Virus record (IMG/VR): IMGVR_UViG_3300031707_001866
Span: 1 to 64,000 of that record
From: a virus
Reading direction: 5' to 3' (one strand)
DNA length: 64,000 nucleotides
Position numbers and translations under genes: made by a program. Under the pieces are notes generated by a model that saw only the letters and a list, made by a program, of their open reading frames with translations, was not told the origin of the DNA and did not search any database. Positions 8,942-17,696 of this stretch are shown piece by piece; the stretch's first letter is position 1; each line of letters starts with the position of its first letter.

Positions 8942-9915
8942 AAAAGATTTTTATCACGGGGGGCACTGGCTTTTGCGGTTCCCATCTCTTGGATGCTTAT
9001 TTAGAGCGCGATGATGTTAAATTATTTGCTATTAAACGTTGGCGCAGTAGAACCGAAAATGTTGAGCATATCAAAGACGGAGTGGAATGGATAGAATGTG
9101 ATATTACTGACGCTGGTGCTGTAAATAAGGTTATAAAAAATATAAAACCAGACATTATTCATCATTTAGCAGCCCAAAGTTTCGTAACTACGTCGTGGTT
9201 ATATCCAGCTAAAACATTCAATGTCAATATAATGGGGTCTTTATACTTGTTCGAAGCAGTTATGAACCATTGCCCGGAAGCAATAGTTCAAGTAGCCAGT
9301 AGTTCAGAAATTTACGGAGTCCCTAAATTTATACCAATAACTGAAGCCGCTATACCAGAACCCTGTTCTCCCTATGCAGTGAGTAAATTAGCAATGGATA
9401 GGCTGGCCGCACAGTTTCATAAAAGTTATGGAATGAAATCAGTTATTACCAGGGCGTTTAATCACGAAGGAGCCAGACGCGGGGACGTGTTCGTAATATC
9501 GTCTTTTGCTAAACAACTGATGGAAATAAAACACGGAATACGCAATCACACAATCGAAGTAGGTAATCTAGACTCGAAAAGGGACTGGACAAACGTTAGA
9601 GATATGGTCAAGGCGTATATAGTTGCAGTTGAGAAGTGCTCGTATGGTGAACCTTACAATATATGTAGTAATAATTCTGTTAGTGTAAAAGAAATGTTGG
9701 GCGAGTTAACAAAACTATCTGGATTAAAAGTAAAGATTAAAATTTCTAAAGAACGCATACGTCCTAGCGATTTATACGTTTTAGAGGGCGATAACAGTAA
9801 ATTTTGTAAGAAGACCGGATGGAAACCGGAGTCGAGTCTGACCGAAATTTTGAAAGAAACTTTGGAATATTGGGACGAGAAAATAAAAAAAGAAATAGAC
9901 AGTGAGAAAAAATAA
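8938..9915 (+). CDS. GDP-mannose 4,6-dehydratase-like SDR enzyme
   Basis: An extended short-chain dehydrogenase of 325 residues. It has the nucleotide-binding loop GGTGFCG (8-14), catalytic S-x-E in ASSSEIYG (near 122-124) and YxxxK in YAVSK (146-150). FNHEGARRG and VGNLDSKRDW are signatures of GDP-mannose dehydratases and close relatives. It would oxidise and dehydrate GDP-mannose to GDP-4-keto-6-deoxymannose, the substrate for the aminotransferase. A reductase (RMD/GDP-fucose type) is less likely because the catalytic glutamate is kept. It overlaps the acetyltransferase gene by four bases. Confidence 0.8.
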   Translation: MKKIFITGGTGFCGSHLLDAYLERDDVKLFAIKRWRSRTENVEHIKDGVEWIECDITDAGAVNKVIKNIKPDIIHHLAAQSFVTTSWLYPAKTFNVNIMGSLYLFEAVMNHCPEAIVQVASSSEIYGVPKFIPITEAAIPEPCSPYAVSKLAMDRLAAQFHKSYGMKSVITRAFNHEGARRGDVFVISSFAKQLMEIKHGIRNHTIEVGNLDSKRDWTNVRDMVKAYIVAVEKCSYGEPYNICSNNSVSVKEMLGELTKLSGLKVKIKISKERIRPSDLYVLEGDNSKFCKKTGWKPESSLTEILKETLEYWDEKIKKEIDSEKK

Positions 9916-10359
9916 ATGATAATTAAGTATAGAAAACACGGAACTAAACTTCTTGTCACTTGTAAACAATGCGGCAAGAAAAAGTGGCAGAAATACTGGC
10001 GAGCCTTTTGTTACAGAAGAGGTAAAAAAGTCATAAAAAAATTTTGTGATATGCGATGTTGGCTTAAATGGATAAAGGTCAACGCCCCTAAAGGAGAGAA
10101 TCACCCAACTTGGAAAGGCGGAATTAGACGCAACCACGGTGGTTATACATTTGTTGGTCAAGAAGGCCATATGAAGGCGCAACACCGTGTAATTATGGAA
10201 AAGTATTTAGGGAGAAAGTTACTCAAAAACGAACTAGTTCATCACAAAAACGGGATAAAGAGCGACAATCACATAAGTAACTTAGAAGTAGTTCTTAATA
10301 ATGCACATAGAGGAAATGTAAAATGTCCGTATTGCTCTAAAAAGTTTAAAATTAAGTAA
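9916..10359 (+). CDS. HNH endonuclease
   Basis: The central motif QHRVIMEKYLGR...LVHHKNG...DN..SNLEVV is a typical phage HNH nuclease core (ending near residue 125). Cysteine pairs before it (CKQCGKKK, then FCDMRCW) and after it (CPYCSKKF) probably bind zinc. It begins directly after the dehydratase stop and forms the right border of the sugar cassette. With the NUMOD3 endonuclease on the left it may make the block between them mobile. Confidence 0.85.
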   Translation: MIIKYRKHGTKLLVTCKQCGKKKWQKYWRAFCYRRGKKVIKKFCDMRCWLKWIKVNAPKGENHPTWKGGIRRNHGGYTFVGQEGHMKAQHRVIMEKYLGRKLLKNELVHHKNGIKSDNHISNLEVVLNNAHRGNVKCPYCSKKFKIK

Positions 10360-10373
10360 GGAGTTGAAAAACA

Positions 10374-10808
10374 ATGTCGACAACTGTAGAATCACTTAGA
10401 CAAAGCGTCCGTTATAAGGTGCACGACCTTAATATTTTAGATTTTGTCTGGTCAAATACCGAAATAGACGCCTATATAGTCGAAGCCGTGAAAAAACTCG
10501 CTCAATACAAGTATGTAAACATTAATGGGTATGCTTACAGTTTAATTACTAATGATACGATTATAAGCCCCACCGTTCTATTGGGCGACCAAGCGTTGAT
10601 TACGGATATAACAAAGATTTTAGTCCTGGCGCATACGGGCATAAACTTTAAGACAGAAGACATTTCCTTGTCTGAAGGAGTAAAGCCTCGCGACGACGAA
10701 GAGTTTATTGTTTATCTTATTGATATGGCACGTGGGCAGGCATACGGCCTTATTGGTTACTTTACCGAAGACGACTCCGGGGATATAACAATTGATTTTG
10801 GTTCATAA
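10374..10808 (+). CDS. Head-tail connector (adaptor) candidate
   Basis: This 144-residue acidic protein begins with a helical segment (ESLRQSVRYKVHD...WSNTEIDAYIVEAVKKL) like those of phage head-completion adaptors that bind the portal ring, followed by a beta region. It resumes the structural operon after the accessory cassette. Function is inferred mainly from gene order (capsid, neck, tail). Confidence 0.5.
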   Translation: MSTTVESLRQSVRYKVHDLNILDFVWSNTEIDAYIVEAVKKLAQYKYVNINGYAYSLITNDTIISPTVLLGDQALITDITKILVLAHTGINFKTEDISLSEGVKPRDDEEFIVYLIDMARGQAYGLIGYFTEDDSGDITIDFGS

Positions 10809-10820
10809 GGGTGAGAATAG

Positions 10821-11279
10821 ATGTTTAACCAAAAAAATTACGCAAAGAGGCTAAAATTAATACGCAGCAGTTACGAACGAAATATAACTGTTTATACAGC
10901 AACTGAGGCCGAGTGTGCTACTTGCGATTGGGATAGTTTCCAGAAACGCTCTAAAGACCCAAACTGTCCTACCTGTAAGGGCGCGGGAGTAATTATAACT
11001 TTAAGTGCACCAATTTATATTAAGGCAAACATCAGGTGGGTCAACCCCCAATCCGCTCATTTACCAATCCCAGGAGCAATTGATAAGGGTCGGGTAATTC
11101 TTTACTGTGATTACACCCATAAGACCACATTAGAAACTGCATATAAAATAATAGTTGACGCAGTTCAAGTTCAAGTTTTCAGAGATAAAAATGGTAACTT
11201 TGCAATTAAACCGGTTCGTAACGTCAATGGCGTATTAGATAGACTAAAAGTAATCGCCGAGGTGAAACAGATTGGCTAA
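10821..11279 (+). CDS. Head-closure / stopper candidate with zinc ribbon
   Basis: A 152-residue protein with four cysteines in CATCDW...CPTCKGAG (about residues 33-54), a pattern seen in some phage head-closure proteins, followed by a small beta barrel-like region. It lies between the adaptor and tail-completion genes, where the protein sealing DNA after packaging is expected. Confidence 0.5.
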   Translation: MFNQKNYAKRLKLIRSSYERNITVYTATEAECATCDWDSFQKRSKDPNCPTCKGAGVIITLSAPIYIKANIRWVNPQSAHLPIPGAIDKGRVILYCDYTHKTTLETAYKIIVDAVQVQVFRDKNGNFAIKPVRNVNGVLDRLKVIAEVKQIG

Positions 11280-11814
11280 CTTTTATATAAAGTGCGATTA
11301 CAACCAACTATTAATAAACTATAAAAAAGGGGCTACTACTTTTTACCGCCTGTGGGCTTTAAGCGACGATATAATGAGAATATGGATAACAGCATACCGC
11401 AAACAACTAGCACCTCATCAAAGGACAAGTGAATTAGCCCTTAGTATGGGTGGTAGTTATGAAGTGGATGTCAATGAACCATTAAGAATGTTTACGATTA
11501 AACTTTTGAGAGTGTCTGATTTGCCTCCTTATTGGGCTATGTTGAATTGGGGTTCGGCCAATACTAATGCCGCTTATTTTTACGATTTTTTAATACATAC
11601 TAATCCACAGACCGGACAAAAAGGCAGACTTATACCTGGAGACAGGGGCACTGGAGCAAAAGGAACGCCAATGGAGTATAAACCGGGCGAAAAAAATACA
11701 GAAAACCCTATGTGGGTAACTCATCAGATAAAAGGAATTAATTGGATTAAATACGGCGATGACGAAGCAATAGCAAAAGTAGAACAACTTTTCCTGGAAT
11801 TAGGAGTGATATAA
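11272..11814 (+). CDS. Neck or tail-completion protein candidate
   Basis: 180 residues beginning at a TTG that overlaps the previous gene by 8 bases; GAGGTGAAA just upstream supports it. Position suggests the HK97 gp10-like completion protein. The sequence has a glycine- and proline-rich stretch near the middle and no motif I recognise. Confidence 0.45.
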   Translation: MANFYIKCDYNQLLINYKKGATTFYRLWALSDDIMRIWITAYRKQLAPHQRTSELALSMGGSYEVDVNEPLRMFTIKLLRVSDLPPYWAMLNWGSANTNAAYFYDFLIHTNPQTGQKGRLIPGDRGTGAKGTPMEYKPGEKNTENPMWVTHQIKGINWIKYGDDEAIAKVEQLFLELGVI

Positions 11815-12315
11815 ATGTCCGCGCAATTAGGTAGAATAAATTTAATCAAATACTCTTTTATATATTTTCTAGAAAATCTTTTATTAACTAACTGGGGAAG
11901 TTCGGTGGTTAGCGAAGATTATCCCCAGACAAAGGATGCCGATTTACCGCGCGTGTGCGTGACCGCTAAAATAATTAATCACACGTTCCTAGAAATGGGG
12001 ACAATGCAAACAATTAAGGTGTATTCGATAAGTTTAGAGATTTTTGGCAAGTATAAGGGACAAGATGTTGATATTGCTAACGACATATCACCAGAAACTG
12101 GCGGAATATGGACTACAATAAGTTTAATTGACTTTAATACCGCTATGCCTAAACTAAAGTCGGGAGCGAGCAATCCTGCGTTTAACGCAACTACTCAAAA
12201 GGTAGGTAGTTTTACAGTAGAAACTTGCGATATAGAACCTCTAGATTTGGGTTCTGATGTCGCTGAAATAGATAAGTATAGGACGAACATATATATAACA
12301 GTAAAGGAAGATTAA
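11815..12315 (+). CDS. Tail terminator candidate
   Basis: A 166-residue protein directly before the tail tube gene, the usual place of the tail terminator that caps the tube. It alternates helices and strands (ITVKED end, TIKVYSISLEIFGKY) as in terminator folds. The call rests on order and length only. Confidence 0.5.
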   Translation: MSAQLGRINLIKYSFIYFLENLLLTNWGSSVVSEDYPQTKDADLPRVCVTAKIINHTFLEMGTMQTIKVYSISLEIFGKYKGQDVDIANDISPETGGIWTTISLIDFNTAMPKLKSGASNPAFNATTQKVGSFTVETCDIEPLDLGSDVAEIDKYRTNIYITVKED

Positions 12316-12337
12316 ACTAAAAAGGTGGTGAAATTAA

Positions 12338-13717
12338 ATGAGTGAAGAACTTTATGTCAAACATAGTAGATATGGTGTAATTACCATACCTAACAATCCT
12401 TCGGTGGTTTACAATACCGACATCAATGAATGGTGCTTACAGAGGGTTCAGAGTGTGGCTATAGGCGGTGATATGCCTACCATAGAATTTAAGGAGTTTG
12501 GAAGAGCCGGGAAGAAGAAAATAGCTTCTGTTTCCAGCGTTCCAGTTTCTATAAAATTTAATGAGTTTGGAAAAATAAAGCATTGGGCTTTATTTTCTGG
12601 ACAAGACCCTGACACTACTCAAGAAGTGATGGCTGGCGCAGACCCTGATGACGGTTCTGACGGAGATTTTACTAATGAAACCTGTGATTTTGTGGCTATG
12701 AAGAAAAATTCCGCAGGGACTATTATAGAAGGGGTATTTGTGCAGCGTGTTGCTGTAGGTGGTTTTGATATTACTATTCCATCTGGAAATGAGAAGATGG
12801 AAGTAACAGTAAATGGAACTGGCAGAGCCAAGAGTTGGGTTGCCAATACTTCCAAATATGTAGTAAGAGAAAGCCACGATGTCACCAATACTGATGATAC
12901 CAACGGATACTTTGATTGTGCTTTAGAGGCTACTGCACTTGACCATCCGTCAGGTAAGTATACTTTAAGAGTGTCAAAAGTAGCAAAGGTTAGTGGGGTT
13001 GTGGATTTATCTACTCAGGTTGACTTAGTAGAAGGAACTGATTATACTTGTTCAATAGTCTCGAACAAACTAAGGCTTACCGAAGCCGGAACGAATACTT
13101 GGGATTACACAGGAGCAACGACTTACGAGATAGTAGCAGTCACCTACACCGTCTCCAGCGATGCAGGAAATGCTAATATTTGTAGTTTTGCTAATGTAGA
13201 CGACACGAATCCGTATTTGATTACAGGTAAACAAATTGAAACATTTATAGTCAGCGATGGTAATTTAGCCACTATTAAGGCAGCCATTTATGGTAGTCAG
13301 ATTAGCGCAATTGCGAATGTATATAGAGTAAAAGCCTCTAATGTAAGTGTATCTTTCTCCAGAGAGGACTTATATCAGCAGGGCGATGAAAATACATTTG
13401 CCAGACCGTCTAATGATGCTACCGCCACGATGACGTTAGATAAATTTGAAACCGACCTAACTACGTTGGCTATTTTGACCGGAACTTCTGCGGCCACAGT
13501 TAAGAGTTTAAGGTTAAGTGATTTCTTAACCAACCTTAATGTAGTAGTCGTAATTTACGACGACGCAGACCACACTAATATTCTTGCCAGGTATATAATG
13601 GAAGATATTCGTGTATCAGGTCAAAGTATGGACGGAGATGTTGGTTCAGTATTCAATGCCGGTTTTACAATAGAGGCTGATAACTTCTATGTGTATGATA
13701 CTGGTCTTGGAAGTTAA
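12338..13717 (+). CDS. Major tail (tube) protein
   Basis: This 459-residue beta-rich protein precedes the tail chaperones and tape measure, as tube proteins do. The N-terminus contains long amphipathic strands (IEFKEFGRAGKKKIASV, VSIKFNEFGKIKHWALF) of tube type. It is long for the family, so an extra domain (perhaps Ig-like, about residues 160-280) is probably displayed on the tail surface. A strong hairpin after the stop fits high expression. GGTGGTGAAA precedes the ATG. Confidence 0.75.
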   Translation: MSEELYVKHSRYGVITIPNNPSVVYNTDINEWCLQRVQSVAIGGDMPTIEFKEFGRAGKKKIASVSSVPVSIKFNEFGKIKHWALFSGQDPDTTQEVMAGADPDDGSDGDFTNETCDFVAMKKNSAGTIIEGVFVQRVAVGGFDITIPSGNEKMEVTVNGTGRAKSWVANTSKYVVRESHDVTNTDDTNGYFDCALEATALDHPSGKYTLRVSKVAKVSGVVDLSTQVDLVEGTDYTCSIVSNKLRLTEAGTNTWDYTGATTYEIVAVTYTVSSDAGNANICSFANVDDTNPYLITGKQIETFIVSDGNLATIKAAIYGSQISAIANVYRVKASNVSVSFSREDLYQQGDENTFARPSNDATATMTLDKFETDLTTLAILTGTSAATVKSLRLSDFLTNLNVVVVIYDDADHTNILARYIMEDIRVSGQSMDGDVGSVFNAGFTIEADNFYVYDTGLGS

Positions 13718-13735
13718 TATAAAATTTAATTGCGA

Positions 13736-13759
13736 GCGAGGGGGAGAAATCCTCCTCGC
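13736..13759 (+). terminator. 10-bp GAAA-loop hairpin after the tail tube gene
   Basis: GCGAGGGGGA pairs with TCCTCCTCGC (one G-T pair) around a GAAA tetraloop. No T run follows, so it is more likely an mRNA 3'-end stabiliser or attenuator than a full terminator. Its position just after a high-copy structural gene parallels the hairpin after the capsid gene. Confidence 0.7.
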
Positions 13760-13779
13760 CACAATATTGAGAGGACGAT

Positions 13780-14031
13780 ATGAGAATAAAGGAAAGGATA
13801 GGACGGGTTTTCACTAGATTAGTGGCAAATGTTTTAAGCACCTTAGACTTGGTATTAAAGGATAAGGTTGACAGTTCTGTCCTTCACGCACTCAAAGCAT
13901 CTATACGCGAAAGTATATATTTGTTTGAGAAAGAAATGGTGAAGGACATCTTATTTACAGAGTTAAAAGATATAGATATTCAGAATGAGATAAAAAAAGA
14001 AAGGGAGGAACACGATGGAACCGAAAGATAA
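13780..14031 (+). CDS. Small helical protein between tube and chaperone genes
   Basis: 83 residues, helical and charged (RIKERIGRVFTRLVANVLS...VDSSVLHALKASIRESIYLFEKEM). It overlaps the next gene by 17 bases, and that gene's ribosome site (GGGAGG) lies inside it, implying coupled translation. Function unknown; a tail-assembly role is inferred from position. Confidence 0.6.
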   Translation: MRIKERIGRVFTRLVANVLSTLDLVLKDKVDSSVLHALKASIRESIYLFEKEMVKDILFTELKDIDIQNEIKKEREEHDGTER

Positions 14032-14677
14032 TTCAGGCGTTGATAAAATTAAACAGGAATTAGGTATTGCTAATGTAGAAAGTCTATTTAATAGTGCGTA
14101 TATTGAGGTGGTTATTCCGGGTGATGACATTAAATACAGACTAAAAAAACCGGCTTTAAAAGAAATGAAGATTGCTGAGAAGAAAAAAGCCGACAGATTT
14201 TCTTTGCTTTTACAGGATAAAAATGTTCTAAGCATTAAGCAAATTGTTTCTTTACTGGAAGAAAGAGAAATGATTTCTAAGGAAGAAACTAAAACATACA
14301 AAGAAGACCAGGATAAGTATGTAGAATTAATGAAGGAACTGGCACAGATAAAAACACCAGAAGCAGAACTAATAGACAAGTATAAAGACCAAATTAGAAT
14401 GGTTGTTGCCAGAATGAAAATCTACGATGGTAAAATACAAAACTATGTTGTAAACTCTTTGGAGTATCAAATAAAGTTAGAGTATGATATGTGGATTTGT
14501 TTTTTATGTTCGGAGAAGTTAGACGGCACATTTTGGCGGCCAGTGTGGAACTCTTTTGATGAGTTTAACGCCGACGAAGACAGGGGCTTTGAGTTTATTC
14601 AGCAATATTACGCGTATCAAGGTGATATAACGGATTTTATATTAGGGGGTTGGCTAAATCCTCAAAGTGGCGTCTAA
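14015..14677 (+). CDS. Tail assembly chaperone (gpG-like)
   Basis: 220 residues, helical, directly upstream of the tape measure with one small overlapping frame between. This is the place of the gpG-type chaperone that coats the tape measure protein during tail assembly. The end of the gene (encoding ILGGWLNPQSGV) overlaps the next frame, which is in the -1 phase and lacks a good start of its own. See the next entry. Confidence 0.65.
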   Translation: MEPKDNSGVDKIKQELGIANVESLFNSAYIEVVIPGDDIKYRLKKPALKEMKIAEKKKADRFSLLLQDKNVLSIKQIVSLLEEREMISKEETKTYKEDQDKYVELMKELAQIKTPEAELIDKYKDQIRMVVARMKIYDGKIQNYVVNSLEYQIKLEYDMWICFLCSEKLDGTFWRPVWNSFDEFNADEDRGFEFIQQYYAYQGDITDFILGGWLNPQSGV

Positions 14678-14997
14678 GATATATAGCAATGAAAGATTTA
14701 GGCGTTCCATTTAAGCCAATTTCCCGGTGGTCTTTTTTAGAGGATAGGTTATTCTTTTGGTTGCATTACTACGACAACGCCTATCAACTATTAAGCACCG
14801 AAGAATTTCTTGACAACGCAGTGATAGATGACGACATAAGATTAGACGCGTTTTTTATTTACTTTTCTGATAAAGAAGACGAAAAAAAAGAAGAAAGAAT
14901 TAAAGATGATAAAGGCAGAGATTTGAACAGTAGGCACAATTTTAAAAATATGCAAGAACTTTCTGATATAAATATTTCAGAAAAAATTGGTGGGTGA
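14650..14997 (+). CDS. Tail chaperone extension, likely made by -1 frameshift (gpGT-like)
   Basis: This 115-residue frame is open from 14626 and overlaps the preceding gene in the -1 phase. There is no ATG until 14690 and no clear ribosome site; the nominal TTG start at 14650 directly follows a G5 run (AGGGGGTT at 14644-14651). Tail chaperone pairs are typically expressed as a short form and a -1 frameshifted long form, so I infer expression as an extension. The G run is the best slippage candidate but is not a perfect X XXY YYZ heptamer. The C-terminus is charged. Confidence 0.5.
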   Translation: MAKSSKWRLRYIAMKDLGVPFKPISRWSFLEDRLFFWLHYYDNAYQLLSTEEFLDNAVIDDDIRLDAFFIYFSDKEDEKKEERIKDDKGRDLNSRHNFKNMQELSDINISEKIGG

Positions 14998-15002
14998 TTT
15001 TA

Positions 15003-17696
15003 GTGGCATTACGAGAAAGAATGACAGATTTTATAACCAGGTTTATAGCCATAGACCAGACATCCGTTGTCTATGACCAATTAGGTATTAAGGCCAAGAC
15101 ATTAGGTAGAAACATCGTTCCAGCCAATGTTGGTTTAGAAACTTTTGGTGATAAATCCAAGAAAGCCGCTGCTGGAGCACAAACGTTAAGTTCGGCTATG
15201 GGTAAAGTTGTTACTTGGGGAATAGTCACAGGTATTGTATACGGAACAATTAAAGCTCTAAAACAGCAAGTAGATGCTATGCGAGAAGTGGAATATGAAA
15301 TAGCTCGCATTAAAATATTGACCAACGAATCTCAAGAAACTTATGATAATTTACGCAATAAAGTTTTTGAATTGGCCTCGGCTTATGGAACAATAGCTAC
15401 AGAGGTTGTTAAAGGAATCAAGATTTGGGTTCAGCAGGGAAAAAGTATCAAGGAATCTCTGGCACTGGCCGAGACTGCTTTAATTGGGGTAAATGTAACT
15501 GGTTTATCTAATACTGAAATAGTTGAAGATATGACCGCCGGTTTATTGGCTTTTAATATAGAATCTGATAAATCAATTTCTCTTTTAGATAAATGGGTAA
15601 AAGTGGCCGACAAAACTGCTATAGAAATGAATACAATAGCTGATGCAACTAAACGTTCGGCTGCTTCGGCGGCTTTAGTCGGTTTAACAATAGACGAGTT
15701 GAATGGTCTAATCGCGGCAATGGGTGAGTCTACTCGTATGACCGGCGAACAAATAGGGACGTCTCTAAAAACTATTCTACCCAAGTTATTTACAGACAAA
15801 GCAATTAAAACATTAAAAGATATAGCCGGAGTAAACGTTTACACAGATAAAACCAGGACTTCTTATAAAAGTATGGGGTCTATTTTATCCGAATTATCCG
15901 TTAAATGGGACTCTTTTAATAATAAACAAAAAACCGATATTATGTTAAAGGCCGTAGGGGTTAGACAGGGAAATAATTTTGTCGTGATGATGAACCACTA
16001 TGACAAAGCTATTGAGGCTTCAATAGCCTCCTTAACCTCTCAAGGTTGGGCACTTAGAGCCAATAATATATTAATGAATACGCAGAAGAAAGGCGTAGGG
16101 GTTTTAATGGCCGAATTGCAGTTATTGGGTAAAACAATTTCGGATTTAGGTGCGTATGAAATTTTAGGTGGATTTGTTAAGGGACTTACAGAAACTAGTG
16201 TTGCGGCCAACAAACTGATTAAAATTATAGGGCAGCTTACTGATAAATTTATTGGATTAAAGGACGCTTCTGTGTTTATAGTTGGTCTGGGCGGAAGTAT
16301 TGCTGGCGCGGCTACTCTTTTAAGCGGGCATCCTATCTTAGCTGTTTTAAGTATACTGATTACTATAATAACAGAAATAGGAATAGCAAAAAGTCAAACT
16401 GATAAACTAAAGCAGGCAATAGACGGCTTGAATAAATCATTTGAAAACAGTAAAAGCGTTCAATCCGATATAGTAATAATTATGGAACAACTAGTTAAAC
16501 AGTATAAAGATTATCTGGACGCTATAGGAGCCAACGAGCCAACAGAAAAGCAAACCAGACAAATAGAGAGGTTTAAAAAAGCTATTAAAGAACTTCAAGA
16601 TAGATACCCCAGTATTTTTGCTAAATCTATGTTTGTTATTAATGAGGCCGATTTACAAAAAACTATAGATTCTTTGGATAAGCTGAAAAATATTTTAAAA
16701 ACAGCGGAAGTTACCGCGCAGATAAAAAATGCTGAAAATGAATTAGAGCATTTAGGTGATGCGGCCACTAGTAGTTATAATAAGGCTGCTGAGGCTTATA
16801 AAAAATATCAAGAGTCATTGGCTTTGCCTGAGGATAAACGAGAAGAGTATATAAAAAACAATGAGAAAGTTCTTTCCAAAATTTTTAACTTTTTTGGCGC
16901 TAAACTCCCGATAAAGACTGGTGTTGATGATTTAAAAGTAGCATACGAATTGCTTAATGCAGAGAATGAGCGAACTACTTTAGAGTATGAAAAGCAGAAA
17001 CAGGTAGTGGAGGCGTTGTATCGGCTTCTTTTTGACATCGGGGTTATAGCTGAAAAGACTGTTCCGACAAAATCATCAGAAGAGTTGTCAGTAATAGCAA
17101 AATATTGGGAAGATATAGGAAACTCTATAGATGATAAAATAATTAATGGTATTGAAAACATAATCGATAAAACAGGAACTTGGGCTGATTTATTAAAAGA
17201 TGTTGGATTACTAATCAGAAAAGAATTAATAGAAGGGTTGGTGAAGAGTGCTGGTATATCTGGGATGATAACTAAATCCTTACAAAACATTGGGTTGTCC
17301 CCGATAACCGCAGTTAGTGACGTTACTGATAAGACAGTAATTCAGGGATTGGGGGCAGGTAAGAAGGGCGCGGGGGCAGGGATATTGGGTTCTTTAGGCT
17401 CGTTAATAGCCCCTTTAATGCTCACTATGGGTATAATGCAGATGACTGGACTATCAGATTTATTCGGTAAAGGGCGTGGGCATTTCGATGTAAACTCTGC
17501 TGACATATCCGTAGACGAAGTAAATTTATACGCTAAAAGAGTGGTTCCTATCGGTTGGTTTAGCGGGTCAACCCTTATACCTAAAACAGTTATTCATACC
17601 ACACTAGACGTCAATGTAAAAGGAACCGATAATTTAGTGAGGGTCACAGCAGATAGGGCAAATAAAAACTCGCGTATTCAGGAGGAGAGGTTCTAA
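15003..17696 (+). CDS. Tail tape measure protein
   Basis: About 897 residues. The first 350 resemble the TP901-type tape measure core (ESQETYDNLRNKVFELASAYG...TAGLLAFN...DELNGLIAAMGESTRMTGEQIGTSLKT split by spacers). Hydrophobic segments follow (ASVFIVGLGGSIAGAATLL; later GAGILGSLGSLIAPLMLTMGI), then coiled-coil helices. It sets tail length; about 0.15 nm per residue would give roughly 135 nm. GTG at 15003 is chosen over GTG 14994 because GGTGG is properly spaced from it. The last base overlaps the next ATG. Confidence 0.85.
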   Translation: MALRERMTDFITRFIAIDQTSVVYDQLGIKAKTLGRNIVPANVGLETFGDKSKKAAAGAQTLSSAMGKVVTWGIVTGIVYGTIKALKQQVDAMREVEYEIARIKILTNESQETYDNLRNKVFELASAYGTIATEVVKGIKIWVQQGKSIKESLALAETALIGVNVTGLSNTEIVEDMTAGLLAFNIESDKSISLLDKWVKVADKTAIEMNTIADATKRSAASAALVGLTIDELNGLIAAMGESTRMTGEQIGTSLKTILPKLFTDKAIKTLKDIAGVNVYTDKTRTSYKSMGSILSELSVKWDSFNNKQKTDIMLKAVGVRQGNNFVVMMNHYDKAIEASIASLTSQGWALRANNILMNTQKKGVGVLMAELQLLGKTISDLGAYEILGGFVKGLTETSVAANKLIKIIGQLTDKFIGLKDASVFIVGLGGSIAGAATLLSGHPILAVLSILITIITEIGIAKSQTDKLKQAIDGLNKSFENSKSVQSDIVIIMEQLVKQYKDYLDAIGANEPTEKQTRQIERFKKAIKELQDRYPSIFAKSMFVINEADLQKTIDSLDKLKNILKTAEVTAQIKNAENELEHLGDAATSSYNKAAEAYKKYQESLALPEDKREEYIKNNEKVLSKIFNFFGAKLPIKTGVDDLKVAYELLNAENERTTLEYEKQKQVVEALYRLLFDIGVIAEKTVPTKSSEELSVIAKYWEDIGNSIDDKIINGIENIIDKTGTWADLLKDVGLLIRKELIEGLVKSAGISGMITKSLQNIGLSPITAVSDVTDKTVIQGLGAGKKGAGAGILGSLGSLIAPLMLTMGIMQMTGLSDLFGKGRGHFDVNSADISVDEVNLYAKRVVPIGWFSGSTLIPKTVIHTTLDVNVKGTDNLVRVTADRANKNSRIQEERF

